From Fidelibacterota bacterium REDSEA-S14_B6 (GTDB lineage Bacteria > Fidelibacterota > Marinisomatia > Marinisomatales > S15-B10), in the NCBI GenBank assembly GCA_001626655.1, contig LUOC01000202.1, positions 1 to 6,074 of the forward strand: 6,074 bases of DNA. Direction: 5' to 3'. Made by a program: the position numbers and the translations under genes. Position 1 is the stretch's first letter; each line of letters starts with the position of its first letter. Of the stretch, positions 1 through 6,074 are shown piece by piece. The notes beneath the pieces are model-generated. The model made no database searches and had not been told where the DNA came from. It worked only from the letters and a program-made list of their open reading frames with translations.

Positions 1-372
1 CTCGGTGCTTCATTGGAGAACATTCGCCTTGCCGGCGGCGGAAGACTCGCATGGTTCACCATTACGCAGGACATGATTGACGAGGCCGGCGCGTCAAACG
101 AGCACGTTGGCGGATTTACCGATACCGTCCGTTCCGTGAAGGGAGTGGAGGTGGCCGTCATGATTCACGAGTTGAGTGAACGGAGGACGAGGCTGAATTT
201 CCGCTCTAAGGGGCGGGTAACCATCGACGGGCTGGCCCGGGAGTTTGGCGGCGGCGGTCATCGGTTTGCGGCAGGCGCTGTGGTGGACCAACCGCTGGAA
301 ATTGTTCGAGAAGCAATCGTTCCGGCGGGCGTTACGGAAATTGAGAAGCAGCTCGGGGAAAAGACAAAGTGA
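1..372 (+). CDS. nrnA: NrnA-like DHH/DHHA1 phosphoesterase, C-terminal part (5' end outside window)
   Basis: The reading frame is already open at base 1 and ends at TGA 370-372, giving the last 123 residues of a protein that is usually about 320-340 aa. The TTG at 13 is an internal codon, not a start. The piece matches the DHHA1 (substrate-binding) half of NrnA-type enzymes: a VEVAVMIHEL strand, then NFRSKG, then the glycine-rich FGGGGHRFAAGA motif (about bases 244-279), which binds the phosphate end of the nucleotide. Family members degrade short oligoribonucleotides (nanoRNA) to mononucleotides in the cytoplasm, and many also dephosphorylate pAp. The catalytic DHH domain lies upstream and is not visible, so activity cannot be judged. 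The stop overlaps the ispH GTG start by four bases (GTGA), suggesting coupled translation. Another DHHA1-family phosphoesterase is possible, but the motif spacing fits NrnA best. Confidence 0.85.
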   Translation, partial: LGASLENIRLAGGGRLAWFTITQDMIDEAGASNEHVGGFTDTVRSVKGVEVAVMIHELSERRTRLNFRSKGRVTIDGLAREFGGGGHRFAAGAVVDQPLEIVREAIVPAGVTEIEKQLGEKTK

Positions 373-1133
373 AAATCACCATCGCCAGAGATGCGGGCTA
401 CTGCTTTGGTGTTCGAGATGCTGTAAACCTTGCTTACGAAACTGCAGAAGAGCGCGGGGATGTATACATGCTTGGCGATATTGTCCATAACGAACGTGTT
501 GTGGAAGATTTGGCCGAGGCCGGCACGAAGGTTGTGGAATCGCTCGATGAGATTCCCGATGATCGGCCTGTCCTCTTTCGTGCCCACGGGACGGCGGAAA
601 ATGTTTGGGAGGCGGCGAAGGAGAAAGATATCGACATCGTGGACGCGACATGCCCGTTGGTGCAGGAAATCCACGACGAAGTGGAAAAGCTTTCGACAGA
701 CGGACGGCAAGCCAGCGCCTTGAGAAAAATGAAACGCGCCGGCGTTGTGAGCCAGTCCACTCAAACTATTGAAAATCTGCAGGCGATCATCAATATTCTT
801 ATGACCAAGGTCTTTGATCTCCACTTCATTAACACCATCTGTTTTCCGACAAAGCGGAACCAGGAGCAGATCAAGGAGTTGGCTGCCGAAAGTGATGTTA
901 TGATTATTATTGGGTCGTTCACCAGCGCAAACTCCAAGCGACTGACTGAGCTTGCGGTGGAGATCAACCCCAGCACCTATCAGGTGACATGCGCTGACGA
1001 GATTGAGCCGGGATGGTTCGACGAGGCGGAGAAAGTTGGCGTCTCAGCCGGAGCATCAACTCCGGACTATCTCATCGATGAAGTCCATGAGAAGCTCAAG
1101 GCTCATTCACCTGTAACCGAGGAGGTATTCTAA
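369..1133 (+). CDS. ispH: 4-hydroxy-3-methylbut-2-enyl diphosphate reductase (IspH/LytB) with internal in-frame deletion
   Basis: IspH is the [4Fe-4S] enzyme that reduces HMBPP to IPP and DMAPP, the last MEP-pathway step. The 254-aa product keeps the three cluster cysteines: C12 (GYCFGV), C95 (DATCPLV) and C158 (TICFPTKRNQ). It also keeps substrate-contact residues H40 (DIVHNE), H73 (RAHGT), S186 and N188 (TSANSKRL) and S230 (SAGAS). Between DGRQ (111-114) and ALRKMKRAGVVSQ (117-129) the conserved block with the G-x-x-x-HPE-type motif is absent. C95 lies 35 residues before the SQST serine, against 71 in E. coli (C96 to T167). The loss covers the equivalents of H124 and E126, the latter being the proton-donating residue in E. 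coli, so this product should be inactive. Family length is usually about 280-320 aa. GTG is chosen as start because GGGGAA at 355-360 is well placed and the N-terminus MKITIARDAGYCFG is typical. Identity is certain; function of this allele is doubtful. Confidence 0.93.
   Translation: MKITIARDAGYCFGVRDAVNLAYETAEERGDVYMLGDIVHNERVVEDLAEAGTKVVESLDEIPDDRPVLFRAHGTAENVWEAAKEKDIDIVDATCPLVQEIHDEVEKLSTDGRQASALRKMKRAGVVSQSTQTIENLQAIINILMTKVFDLHFINTICFPTKRNQEQIKELAAESDVMIIIGSFTSANSKRLTELAVEINPSTYQVTCADEIEPGWFDEAEKVGVSAGASTPDYLIDEVHEKLKAHSPVTEEVF
1119..1126 (+). promoter_or_regulatory. Strong Shine-Dalgarno for pdxS
   Basis: GAGGAGGT lies nine bases before the ATG at 1136, inside the last ispH codons. 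It is the most complete ribosome binding site in the window and fixes the pdxS start, which also gives the family-typical N-terminus MEKGSFEVKVGLAEM. PdxS is usually made in quantity as a 12-mer core, which fits a strong site. Confidence 0.75.
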
Positions 1134-1135
1134 CC

Positions 1136-1660
1136 ATGGAAAAAGGATCATTTGAAGTTAAGGTAGGACTGGCGGAAATGCTGAAGGGCGGCGTCATTAT
1201 GGACGTCACCACGGCGGAACAGGCGAAAATTGCAGAAGATGCCGGCGCCGTTTCCGTCATGGCCCTTGAGCGCATCCCCGCGGATATCCGCGCCGACGGA
1301 GGTATCGCCCGTATGTCGAGTCCGCAGGTGGTTAAGGAGATTCAGGGGAATGTTTCCATCCCTGTCATGGCAAAGTGCCGGATCGGCCATTTTGCCGAGG
1401 CGCAAGTTCTCGAGTCCCTCGGCGTCGATTTTGTCGATGAGAGCGAAGTTCTGACGCCTGCCGATGAGCACAACCATATTGACAAGCACGCTTTCAAGGC
1501 CCCTTTTGTTTGCGGCTGCCGCGATCTCGGCGAGGCGCTTCGGCGAATCGGCGAAGGGCGTCCCCAACTTTGCGGCCGGCGGTATCGCCACGCCTGCGGA
1601 CGCGTCCCTGATGATGCAGCTAGGCGCCGAAAGTGTTTTCGTCGGTTCGGGCATCTTTAA
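1136..1660 (+). pseudogene. pdxS: PLP synthase subunit PdxS, 5' part of a frame-broken gene
   Basis: PdxS condenses ribose 5-phosphate, glyceraldehyde 3-phosphate and PdxT-supplied ammonia into pyridoxal 5'-phosphate. Residues 1-141 follow the (beta/alpha)8-barrel family closely: VIMDVTTAEQAKIAEDAGA with the catalytic D23, MALERIPADIRA, VMAKCRIGH with the Schiff-base lysine K80, DESEVLTPADEHNHIDKH and CGCRDLGEALRRIGEG. After about base 1558 the frame reads unrelated sequence (RPQLCGRRY...) and stops at TAA 1658-1660. The family continues there with a block carrying the second catalytic lysine (K149 in B. subtilis) and the KGE-GTGN phosphate loop, and that block is missing. The gene resumes in another frame (see the 3' part). 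The full family length is about 294 aa; here the two parts span 691 bases, roughly 190-195 short and not a multiple of three. As it stands the product would be a 174-aa truncated, inactive barrel. Confidence 0.9.
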
Positions 1661-1826
1661 GTCAGAAGATCCCCCGGCGAGGGCAAAGGCGATTGTTTCC
1701 GCCATTACCCATTTTGATGATCCCGCCAAACTTGCGGAAGTCTCATATGGTCTTCAGACCGCCATGAAAGGACTCGACATGGCCGAGATCCCGGAAGAGC
1801 AGCGGATGCAGGAGCGCGGCTGGTAG
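1464..1826 (+). pseudogene. pdxS: PLP synthase subunit PdxS, 3' part in a shifted frame
   Basis: This frame is open from an ATG at 1464, but only the stretch from about base 1557 is PdxS-like; upstream codons are an out-of-frame reading of the 5' part. From there it reads GVPNFAAGGIATPADASLMMQLGA-type sequence, FVGSGIFKSEDP, a helix with ITHFDDPAKLAEVS, AMKGLDMAEIPEEQRMQERGW and TAG 1824-1826. These are the C-terminal quarter of the barrel, including both phosphate-binding glycine motifs (FAAGGIATPADA and FVGSGIFKS) and the conserved C-terminal tail that ends in RMQERGW in the family. It lies one frame away from the 5' part and has no ribosome binding site or start of its own at the junction, so it is probably not translated alone. 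Its stop overlaps the pdxT start by one base (TAGTG), the normal arrangement for coupled pdxST. Confidence 0.88.
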
Positions 1827-2410
1827 TGAAACGCGTCGGCGTCCTCGGTCTGCAGGGGGCGTATGCGAAACATGCCGCCGTCCTCCGGCGGCTCGAGATT
1901 CAGCCGGTAGATGTTCGCCGGCCGAGCGATCTTGAGAAGTGCGAAGGGCTCATTATTCCCGGCGGTGAATCGACCACCATGACCAAACTGATTCAAGAAA
2001 ACGATCTCTACGAAAACCTTGGGGAGTTTGCCCGTGAGAAACCTCTCTTCGGCACCTGCGCCGGAATGATCCTCATGGCCACGCAAGTCGATGATGATAG
2101 AGTGAGGACGCTCGATCTCATCGATATGACGGTGGACAGGAACGCCTACGGTCGGCAGGTCGACTCTTTTGTTGATGAGCTGGAGGTGACAGCAGATGGG
2201 GAAACATTTGCCATGCGCGGCGTTTTCATTCGTGCGCCAAGGATTGCGGCTCTGGGTGAGGGAGTGGAAGTGCTCGCCTCCATCGATGACGAGCCGGTTC
2301 TGGTCCGGCAGGGGCACCACATGGCGGCGGCGTTCCATCCCGAGCTGACGAACGAGACCAGAATCCACCGCTACTTTTCCACTCTGAAGAGGGAGATGAG
2401 TGTTGCCTGA
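1826..2410 (+). CDS. pdxT: PLP synthase glutaminase subunit PdxT
   Basis: PdxT hydrolyses glutamine and channels ammonia to PdxS for pyridoxal 5'-phosphate synthesis. The 194-aa product has normal family length and a complete class-I glutaminase triad: C78 in GTCAGMILMA, with H171 and E173 in FHPELT. The oxyanion-site motif GGEST (46-50), the family block NAYGRQVDSF (106-115) and FIRAP (134-138) are all present. The GTG start is supported by AGGAG at 1810-1814, by the N-terminus MKRVGVLGLQGAYAKH, and by the one-base TAGTG overlap with the pdxS stop. Translation may depend on ribosomes finishing pdxS. With the pdxS frame broken, those ribosomes would stop at 1660, 166 bases early, so expression could suffer. 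The protein itself shows no defect. It needs PdxS as activating partner, so without a working pdxS elsewhere it would have little use. Confidence 0.95.
   Translation: MKRVGVLGLQGAYAKHAAVLRRLEIQPVDVRRPSDLEKCEGLIIPGGESTTMTKLIQENDLYENLGEFAREKPLFGTCAGMILMATQVDDDRVRTLDLIDMTVDRNAYGRQVDSFVDELEVTADGETFAMRGVFIRAPRIAALGEGVEVLASIDDEPVLVRQGHHMAAAFHPELTNETRIHRYFSTLKREMSVA
2388..2395 (+). promoter_or_regulatory. Shine-Dalgarno deciding the dxs start
   Basis: AGAGGGAG-type sequence within the last pdxT codons. It lies four bases before GTG 2400 and seven before the in-frame TTG 2403. Spacing alone slightly favours TTG, codon preference favours GTG; the two differ by one residue, so the protein is essentially unchanged. 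Confidence 0.5.
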
Positions 2411-4295
2411 GCAGTCGAGAATCCTCGATCACGTCGACAGTCCAGCCGATCTGCGCCAGCTCAGCGGAGACGAACTTGGGCGCCTCTCGGACGAAGTACG
2501 TGATCTGATCATCGAAGTGGTGGAAGAGAAGGGGGGGCACTTTTCTTCTCCTCTGGGAGTGGTTGACCTGACGGTGGCCCTCCACAAAGTATTCGACACG
2601 CCGAAAGATCTTCTGATTTGGGACGTCGGTCACCAGTGTTACGCACATAAAATAATTACCGGGCGCCGAGACAACTTTGACACCTTGCGGCAGGATAACG
2701 GCGTCAGCGGATTCTGCAAACGGGACGAAAGCAAATACGACGCCTTCGGCGCTGGACATGCCAGCACCTCCGTCTCCGCCGCCGTCGGAATGGCCCGTGC
2801 GAGAGATTTGAAGGGGGAAAAACACAAAGTTATCGCCGTCATCGGTGACGGCGCCATGACAGGCGGCCTCGCCTACGAAGGGCTCAACAACGCTGGTGTA
2901 CTGCCGAGTCAGTTCCTCGTGGTGGTGAATGACAACAGAATGTCTATTTCGCCCACGGTCGGCGCTCTGTCGAGGTATCTCACGAAAGTGGTTACCAATC
3001 CGCTCTACAATCGGGTTAGGGACAAAATCTGGGAACTAACGGGCGTACTTCCCGGTGTATCCAAAAAGGTTGTCCGCCGCATGGTACATACGGTACAGGA
3101 AGGGCTGAAACATTTTCTTGTCCCCGGGATGATCTTCGAAGAGCTCGGACTCCGCTACTTCGGTCCTATCGATGGCCACGATATGGATGAAATGATCGAA
3201 ACATTCGAAAACCTGACGAGAGCAAACTATCCCGCTGTAGTCCATGTTTTGACGAGAAAGGGGATCGGTACGGAGAAAGCCGAGGCAGATCCGCTGAAGT
3301 ATTACTCCCTTGCGGGGAATGGAAACGGTCAAGCGGTTGAGCCACCGGCGCCGGGCTATAGCAAGACTTTCGGTGCGATTACGTGCCAGCTCGCTGAAGA
3401 GGATAAGGATGTGGTGGCCGTCGTTGCGGCCATGCGCGAAGGGACTGGACTCGTCCCGTTCGCCAAGAAATTCCCCGACCGTTTCTTCGACAGCGGGATA
3501 GCGGAAGGCCACGCCGTCACGTTTGCGGCGGGGCTTTCGGCGTCCGGACTAAAACCCATCGTCGCCATCTATTCTACATTCCTCCAGCGGAGTTACGATA
3601 TGATCGTTCACGACGTTGCGCTGCAGGAGCTTCCAGTCCTCTTTTGCCTTGACCGGGGTGGCGTCGTCGGCCCGGACGGCCCCACGCACCACGGCGTTTT
3701 CGATCTGTCGTTCCTGCGGACGATTCCTCGAATGGCGATCGCGGCGCCCAAGGATGGCAATGAGCTGAGGGACCTGATGTACACCGGTCTGAACGGATGG
3801 GACGGCCCGTTTGCTGTGAGATATCCTAAGACCTCTTCCATCCTTTTTGACGAAACAAAGACGCCTCGGCAGTTGAAAGTGGGAAGCTGGGAAGTGCTGA
3901 AAGAAGGCAGTGATGTGGCGGTTCTTGCTGTGGGGAGCATGGTGCAGGAAACGATTCAAGCTGTGGAACAATTTGATCTGAACGGTCTCAAGCCGCGCGT
4001 CGTAAACGCCCGGTTCGTGAAACCTCTTGACGAGCGAATGTTGGACGAGATCAGTGAACGGTTCTCCGCTGTGGTGACGATTGAGGAGGGGTCTCTCGAA
4101 GGCGGTTTTGGAACCGCTGTGCTGACGGCGCTGTCTGACAGAGGTTTTGACGGAAGCGTGCAGAGGTGCGGGATTCCCGACAGTTTCGTGGAACACGGCG
4201 ACCGCACACGTCTGCTTCTGGAGCTGGGGTTAACTTCGGATAAGATCGCCGAAAGCCTCTCCCGGCTGGCTCTGTCTGGAGCGGCCGTCCACTAG
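2400..4295 (+). CDS. dxs: 1-deoxy-D-xylulose-5-phosphate synthase (Dxs)
   Basis: Dxs joins pyruvate and glyceraldehyde 3-phosphate to DXP, using thiamine diphosphate and Mg2+; it is the first MEP step and also feeds thiamine synthesis. The 631-aa product is full length. Visible motifs in order: GGHFSS with H47, WDVGHQ with H78, GAGHAST with H120, the ThDP motif GDGAMTGG (Mg ligand D150, second ligand N179 in NDNRMS), EELGLRYFGPIDGHD, then the pyrimidine domain with catalytic E369 (GIAEGHAVTFAAG), YSTFLQRSYD, DRGGVVGPDGPTHHG (D426, H430), VRYPK with R474, and the C-terminal domain from about residue 490 (VNARFVKPLD, VTIEEG). Two linker-side positions differ from E. coli: the KGRGY tyrosine (Y288) is T291 and the FH histidine (H299) is Y302. 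The start overlaps pdxT by 11 bases. No frame break or deletion is seen, unlike ispH and pdxS. Confidence 0.97.
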   Translation: MLPEQSRILDHVDSPADLRQLSGDELGRLSDEVRDLIIEVVEEKGGHFSSPLGVVDLTVALHKVFDTPKDLLIWDVGHQCYAHKIITGRRDNFDTLRQDNGVSGFCKRDESKYDAFGAGHASTSVSAAVGMARARDLKGEKHKVIAVIGDGAMTGGLAYEGLNNAGVLPSQFLVVVNDNRMSISPTVGALSRYLTKVVTNPLYNRVRDKIWELTGVLPGVSKKVVRRMVHTVQEGLKHFLVPGMIFEELGLRYFGPIDGHDMDEMIETFENLTRANYPAVVHVLTRKGIGTEKAEADPLKYYSLAGNGNGQAVEPPAPGYSKTFGAITCQLAEEDKDVVAVVAAMREGTGLVPFAKKFPDRFFDSGIAEGHAVTFAAGLSASGLKPIVAIYSTFLQRSYDMIVHDVALQELPVLFCLDRGGVVGPDGPTHHGVFDLSFLRTIPRMAIAAPKDGNELRDLMYTGLNGWDGPFAVRYPKTSSILFDETKTPRQLKVGSWEVLKEGSDVAVLAVGSMVQETIQAVEQFDLNGLKPRVVNARFVKPLDERMLDEISERFSAVVTIEEGSLEGGFGTAVLTALSDRGFDGSVQRCGIPDSFVEHGDRTRLLLELGLTSDKIAESLSRLALSGAAVH

Positions 4296-4296
4296 C

Positions 4297-4300
4297 GGAG
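4297..4300 (+). promoter_or_regulatory. Shine-Dalgarno for cstA
   Basis: GGAG seven bases before ATG 4308, in the 12-base gap after the dxs stop. This short gap leaves no room for a promoter or terminator, so cstA is most simply read through from dxs. Confidence 0.6.
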
Positions 4301-4307
4301 TTCAACA

Positions 4308-6038
4308 ATGAATGCTGCAATTCTAGCTGTCATCGGCCTCGCCGTTTTCTACGCTGGATTTCGGTTCTATTCGGCATGGCTCAACCGCAGTCTCTACAGG
4401 ACCGATCCTGATCTGAAGACTCCCGCCCACGAATTCGAGGACGGCCTCGATTACGTCCCCACGAAGCGGCACATCCTCTTCGGGCATCACTTTACATCCA
4501 TCGCCGGTGCGGCACCGATCATCGGGCCGTGCGTGGCCGCTTACTGGGGCTGGCTCCCCGCATGCCTCTGGATTATTCTCGGGTCTGTGTTCATGGGAGC
4601 AGCTCATGACTTCGGCGCCCTCGTTTTGAGCGTGCGGGAGAAAGGGCGAAGCATCGCCGATGTCAGCAGCAAGATTATGAGCGGGAACGCAAGAATCATG
4701 TTCCTCCTCTTCGTGCTGATGCTCGTCTGGCTCGTCCTTGCAGTCTTTGCAATGGCGATAGCGGACCTGTTCGTCAGCGTCCCTAGTACTGTGGTGCCGA
4801 TTAACATTCAGATTGTGCTGGCAATAACGGTCGGGTGGCTGATCTATAAGAAAGGGACGGGAGCGCTGATCCCTTCTCTTGTGGCGCTCGCCTTGCTCTA
4901 TGCGTTCATCTGGGTCGGCACAAAAATGCCTTTCAGTTTCGAAGAGATGGGCATGTCCCGGGCGGACGCTTCCACAACGTGGGTAATCATCCTTTTCATC
5001 TATTCCGCCATCGCAAGTCTTCTGCCTGTCTGGTTTCTCTTGCAACCCCGAGACTACATCAACAGTCATCAACTTCTGGTGGGACTGGGCCTGCTCTACG
5101 CGGGCATTTTCTATGTGAGACCACTCGTTGAGGCTCCCGCCGTCAGGATGGCGGTGGATCATGGTGCCCCACCCATGATCCCGCTCTTGTTCGTAACCAT
5201 CGCCTGCGGCGCCATCAGCGGTTTCCACGGCCTTGTCGCCTCGGGAACCACCGCCAAACAGCTTAACAGCGTGAGAGATACGCGGATGATCGGTTACGGC
5301 GGTATGCTGGGAGAAGGGACGCTCGCCCTCGCTTCCATGATCGCCGCTGTGGCGGGGATATCTCTCGTGGCCGCGTGCAACCTCCCCACACAGGGCGCTG
5401 TGGCAGACCTCTCCTGGGCAGTCTATTATGACAGTTGGGCGCACGCCAGCGGCAACAAGGCGGCAGCGTTTGTCCTCGGTGGTGGTGCCCTCATTCAGGA
5501 ATTGGGTGTTCCGGCCGAGCTGGCCCAGACACTCATGGCAGTGCTTGTAATTTCTTTTGCCGCCACAACACTTGACACGGCCACGCGGATACAGCGGTTC
5601 GTTCTGTCCGAACTTGGGAGCGCGGTGAAAATCAAACCGCTGGAGAACAGATACTTCGCTACGCTTGTGGCCGTTCTTCCGGCGCTGGCGCTGACGCTCT
5701 GGAATATTACCGACCCTTCCACCGGCGCCGCTAAACAGGCAGGGTGGGTACTCTGGCCAATCTTCGGCGCCAGCAATCAAATGCTGGCCGGTCTTACCCT
5801 TATGGTGATCACGCTCTACTTCTGGAAACGCAAAAGGCCGGTCCTTCCTGTGCTGATTCCGATGATTTTTGTGATGACTGCAACCCTTGTATCACTCGTG
5901 CTGAAGACAATAGATTTTGCCAGTAGCAACCGGCTTTTGTTCGGGCTAAACCTGTTTCTCATCGTTCTGATAGCGTGGATGATTTACGAAGGCATTCAAA
6001 CTGTAAAGCGAGGACAGCGACAAGCTGAAACAGCATGA
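4308..6038 (+). CDS. cstA: CstA-family carbon starvation protein (pyruvate/peptide transporter)
   Basis: A 576-aa polytopic inner-membrane protein. E. coli relatives (CstA, BtsT) take up pyruvate, and CstA is also linked to peptide use in starvation. Family blocks are clear and in order: HILFGHHFTSIAGAAPIIGP (55-74), WGWLPACLW (80-88), FMGAAHDFGALVLSVR (95-110), GRSIADVSS (113-121), LLPVWFLLQPRDYINSHQL (238-256), FVTIACGAISGFHGLVASGT (295-314), IGYGGML (328-334), SFAATTLDTATRIQR (416-430) and WPIFGASNQMLAGL (483-496). About 14-16 hydrophobic segments can be picked out by eye, the first at residues 1-20. E. coli CstA is about 700 aa; compact forms of 550-600 aa occur in other phyla, and no conserved block appears lost. 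After KQL (317-319) the family usually has Glu-x-Asp-Ala, while here it reads NSVRDT, a small local departure recalled from memory. Substrate is inferred from family only; placement after dxs, a pyruvate user, fits pyruvate. Confidence 0.93.
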   Translation: MNAAILAVIGLAVFYAGFRFYSAWLNRSLYRTDPDLKTPAHEFEDGLDYVPTKRHILFGHHFTSIAGAAPIIGPCVAAYWGWLPACLWIILGSVFMGAAHDFGALVLSVREKGRSIADVSSKIMSGNARIMFLLFVLMLVWLVLAVFAMAIADLFVSVPSTVVPINIQIVLAITVGWLIYKKGTGALIPSLVALALLYAFIWVGTKMPFSFEEMGMSRADASTTWVIILFIYSAIASLLPVWFLLQPRDYINSHQLLVGLGLLYAGIFYVRPLVEAPAVRMAVDHGAPPMIPLLFVTIACGAISGFHGLVASGTTAKQLNSVRDTRMIGYGGMLGEGTLALASMIAAVAGISLVAACNLPTQGAVADLSWAVYYDSWAHASGNKAAAFVLGGGALIQELGVPAELAQTLMAVLVISFAATTLDTATRIQRFVLSELGSAVKIKPLENRYFATLVAVLPALALTLWNITDPSTGAAKQAGWVLWPIFGASNQMLAGLTLMVITLYFWKRKRPVLPVLIPMIFVMTATLVSLVLKTIDFASSNRLLFGLNLFLIVLIAWMIYEGIQTVKRGQRQAETA

Positions 6039-6074
6039 CCTCTAACGGCCACAAAGAGAAGGACTCTTTCGTTC
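6035..6074 (+). CDS. Possible next gene, start only (cut by window end)
   Basis: An ATG at 6035 overlaps the cstA TGA stop by four bases (ATGA). From it the frame stays open for the remaining 13 codons (MTSNGHKEKDSFV), a hydrophilic stretch in common codons. The arrangement matches the overlaps elsewhere in this operon (GTGA at 369, TAGTG at 1824). No good Shine-Dalgarno sits at normal spacing; the nearest purine run, GAGGA at 6009-6013, is about 21 bases away, so initiation would rely on coupling. Thirteen residues are too few to name a family, and chance openness over 40 bases is likely enough to keep confidence moderate. Confidence 0.5.
   Translation, partial: MTSNGHKEKDSFV

Noticed and set aside
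705..722. Idea that the short ispH represents a novel compact IspH family
   Set aside because: The flanks match ordinary IspH closely and the missing block holds catalytic residues; with a second deletion in the next gene, loss or artefact explains it better than a new family.
258..824. Minus-strand open frame of 188 codons across the nrnA-ispH junction
   Set aside because: It is antisense to two conserved genes and shows no family resemblance; its length reflects the GC-biased third positions of the real genes.
1555..1562. Programmed frameshift joining the two pdxS parts
   Set aside because: A frameshift would not restore the roughly 64 missing residues, and no slippery heptamer is evident at the junction.
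1464..1826. 3' pdxS segment as an independent small gene
   Set aside because: Its first 30 or so codons are an out-of-frame reading of pdxS, it has no ribosome binding site of its own at 1464, and the rest is the PdxS C-terminus.
3549..4196. Minus-strand open frame of 215 codons inside dxs
   Set aside because: It is a shadow of the dxs C-terminal half, with no ribosome binding site seen and low-complexity, basic composition.
4323..5780. Long open frame of 485 codons on the minus strand opposite cstA
   Set aside because: It lies wholly within a convincingly conserved cstA, its translation is rich in His, Arg, Glu and Asp with no recognisable domain, and it mirrors codon bias of the + strand gene.
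6053..6069. Possible hairpin AAAGAG-AAGGA-CTCTTT after cstA, considered as a terminator
   Set aside because: The stem is only six mostly A/T pairs, no T-run follows, and it lies inside the likely start of the next gene.

Overview
The window is one dense run of genes, all on the + strand, with no gap longer than about 12 bases between coding regions. GC content is moderate (mid-50s percent by eye). Starts are ATG or GTG behind recognisable Shine-Dalgarno sequences, so this is an ordinary bacterial chromosome. The organism uses the MEP isoprenoid route (ispH, dxs) and the DXP-independent vitamin B6 route (pdxS, pdxT). The sequence alone does not place it in a phylum; an uncultivated Gram-negative-type lineage is a guess.

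Layout: (1) 1-372, the C-terminal DHHA1 domain of an NrnA-like DHH phosphoesterase, cut by the window edge. (2) 369-1133, ispH, the last MEP enzyme, with about 35 residues missing from its middle. (3) 1136-1826, pdxS (PLP synthase synthase subunit), broken by an internal loss of about 190-195 bp that also shifts the frame. (4) 1826-2410, pdxT (PLP synthase glutaminase subunit), intact. (5) 2400-4295, dxs, full length. (6) 4308-6038, a CstA-family pyruvate/peptide transporter, full length. (7) From 6035, a probable next gene starting inside the cstA stop codon (ATGA). Most junctions overlap (GTGA, TAGTG, an 11-base overlap, ATGA) or are only 2-12 bases apart, so one polycistronic, partly coupled operon is likely. 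No promoter or terminator is visible inside it.

Metabolically the genes meet at central triose metabolism. PdxS and Dxs both consume glyceraldehyde 3-phosphate, Dxs also uses pyruvate, and CstA-family proteins import pyruvate or peptides. Dxs and IspH are the first and last steps of the MEP pathway.

The main surprise is two independent internal losses in neighbouring, normally essential or highly conserved genes. The ispH loss is in frame and removes the segment with the catalytic His/Glu pair. The pdxS loss is out of frame and removes the second catalytic lysine and its phosphate loop. The flanking genes look healthy, so an assembly or amplification artefact is at least as likely as real gene decay. 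I see no mobile element, CRISPR array, RNA gene or clearly new system here.
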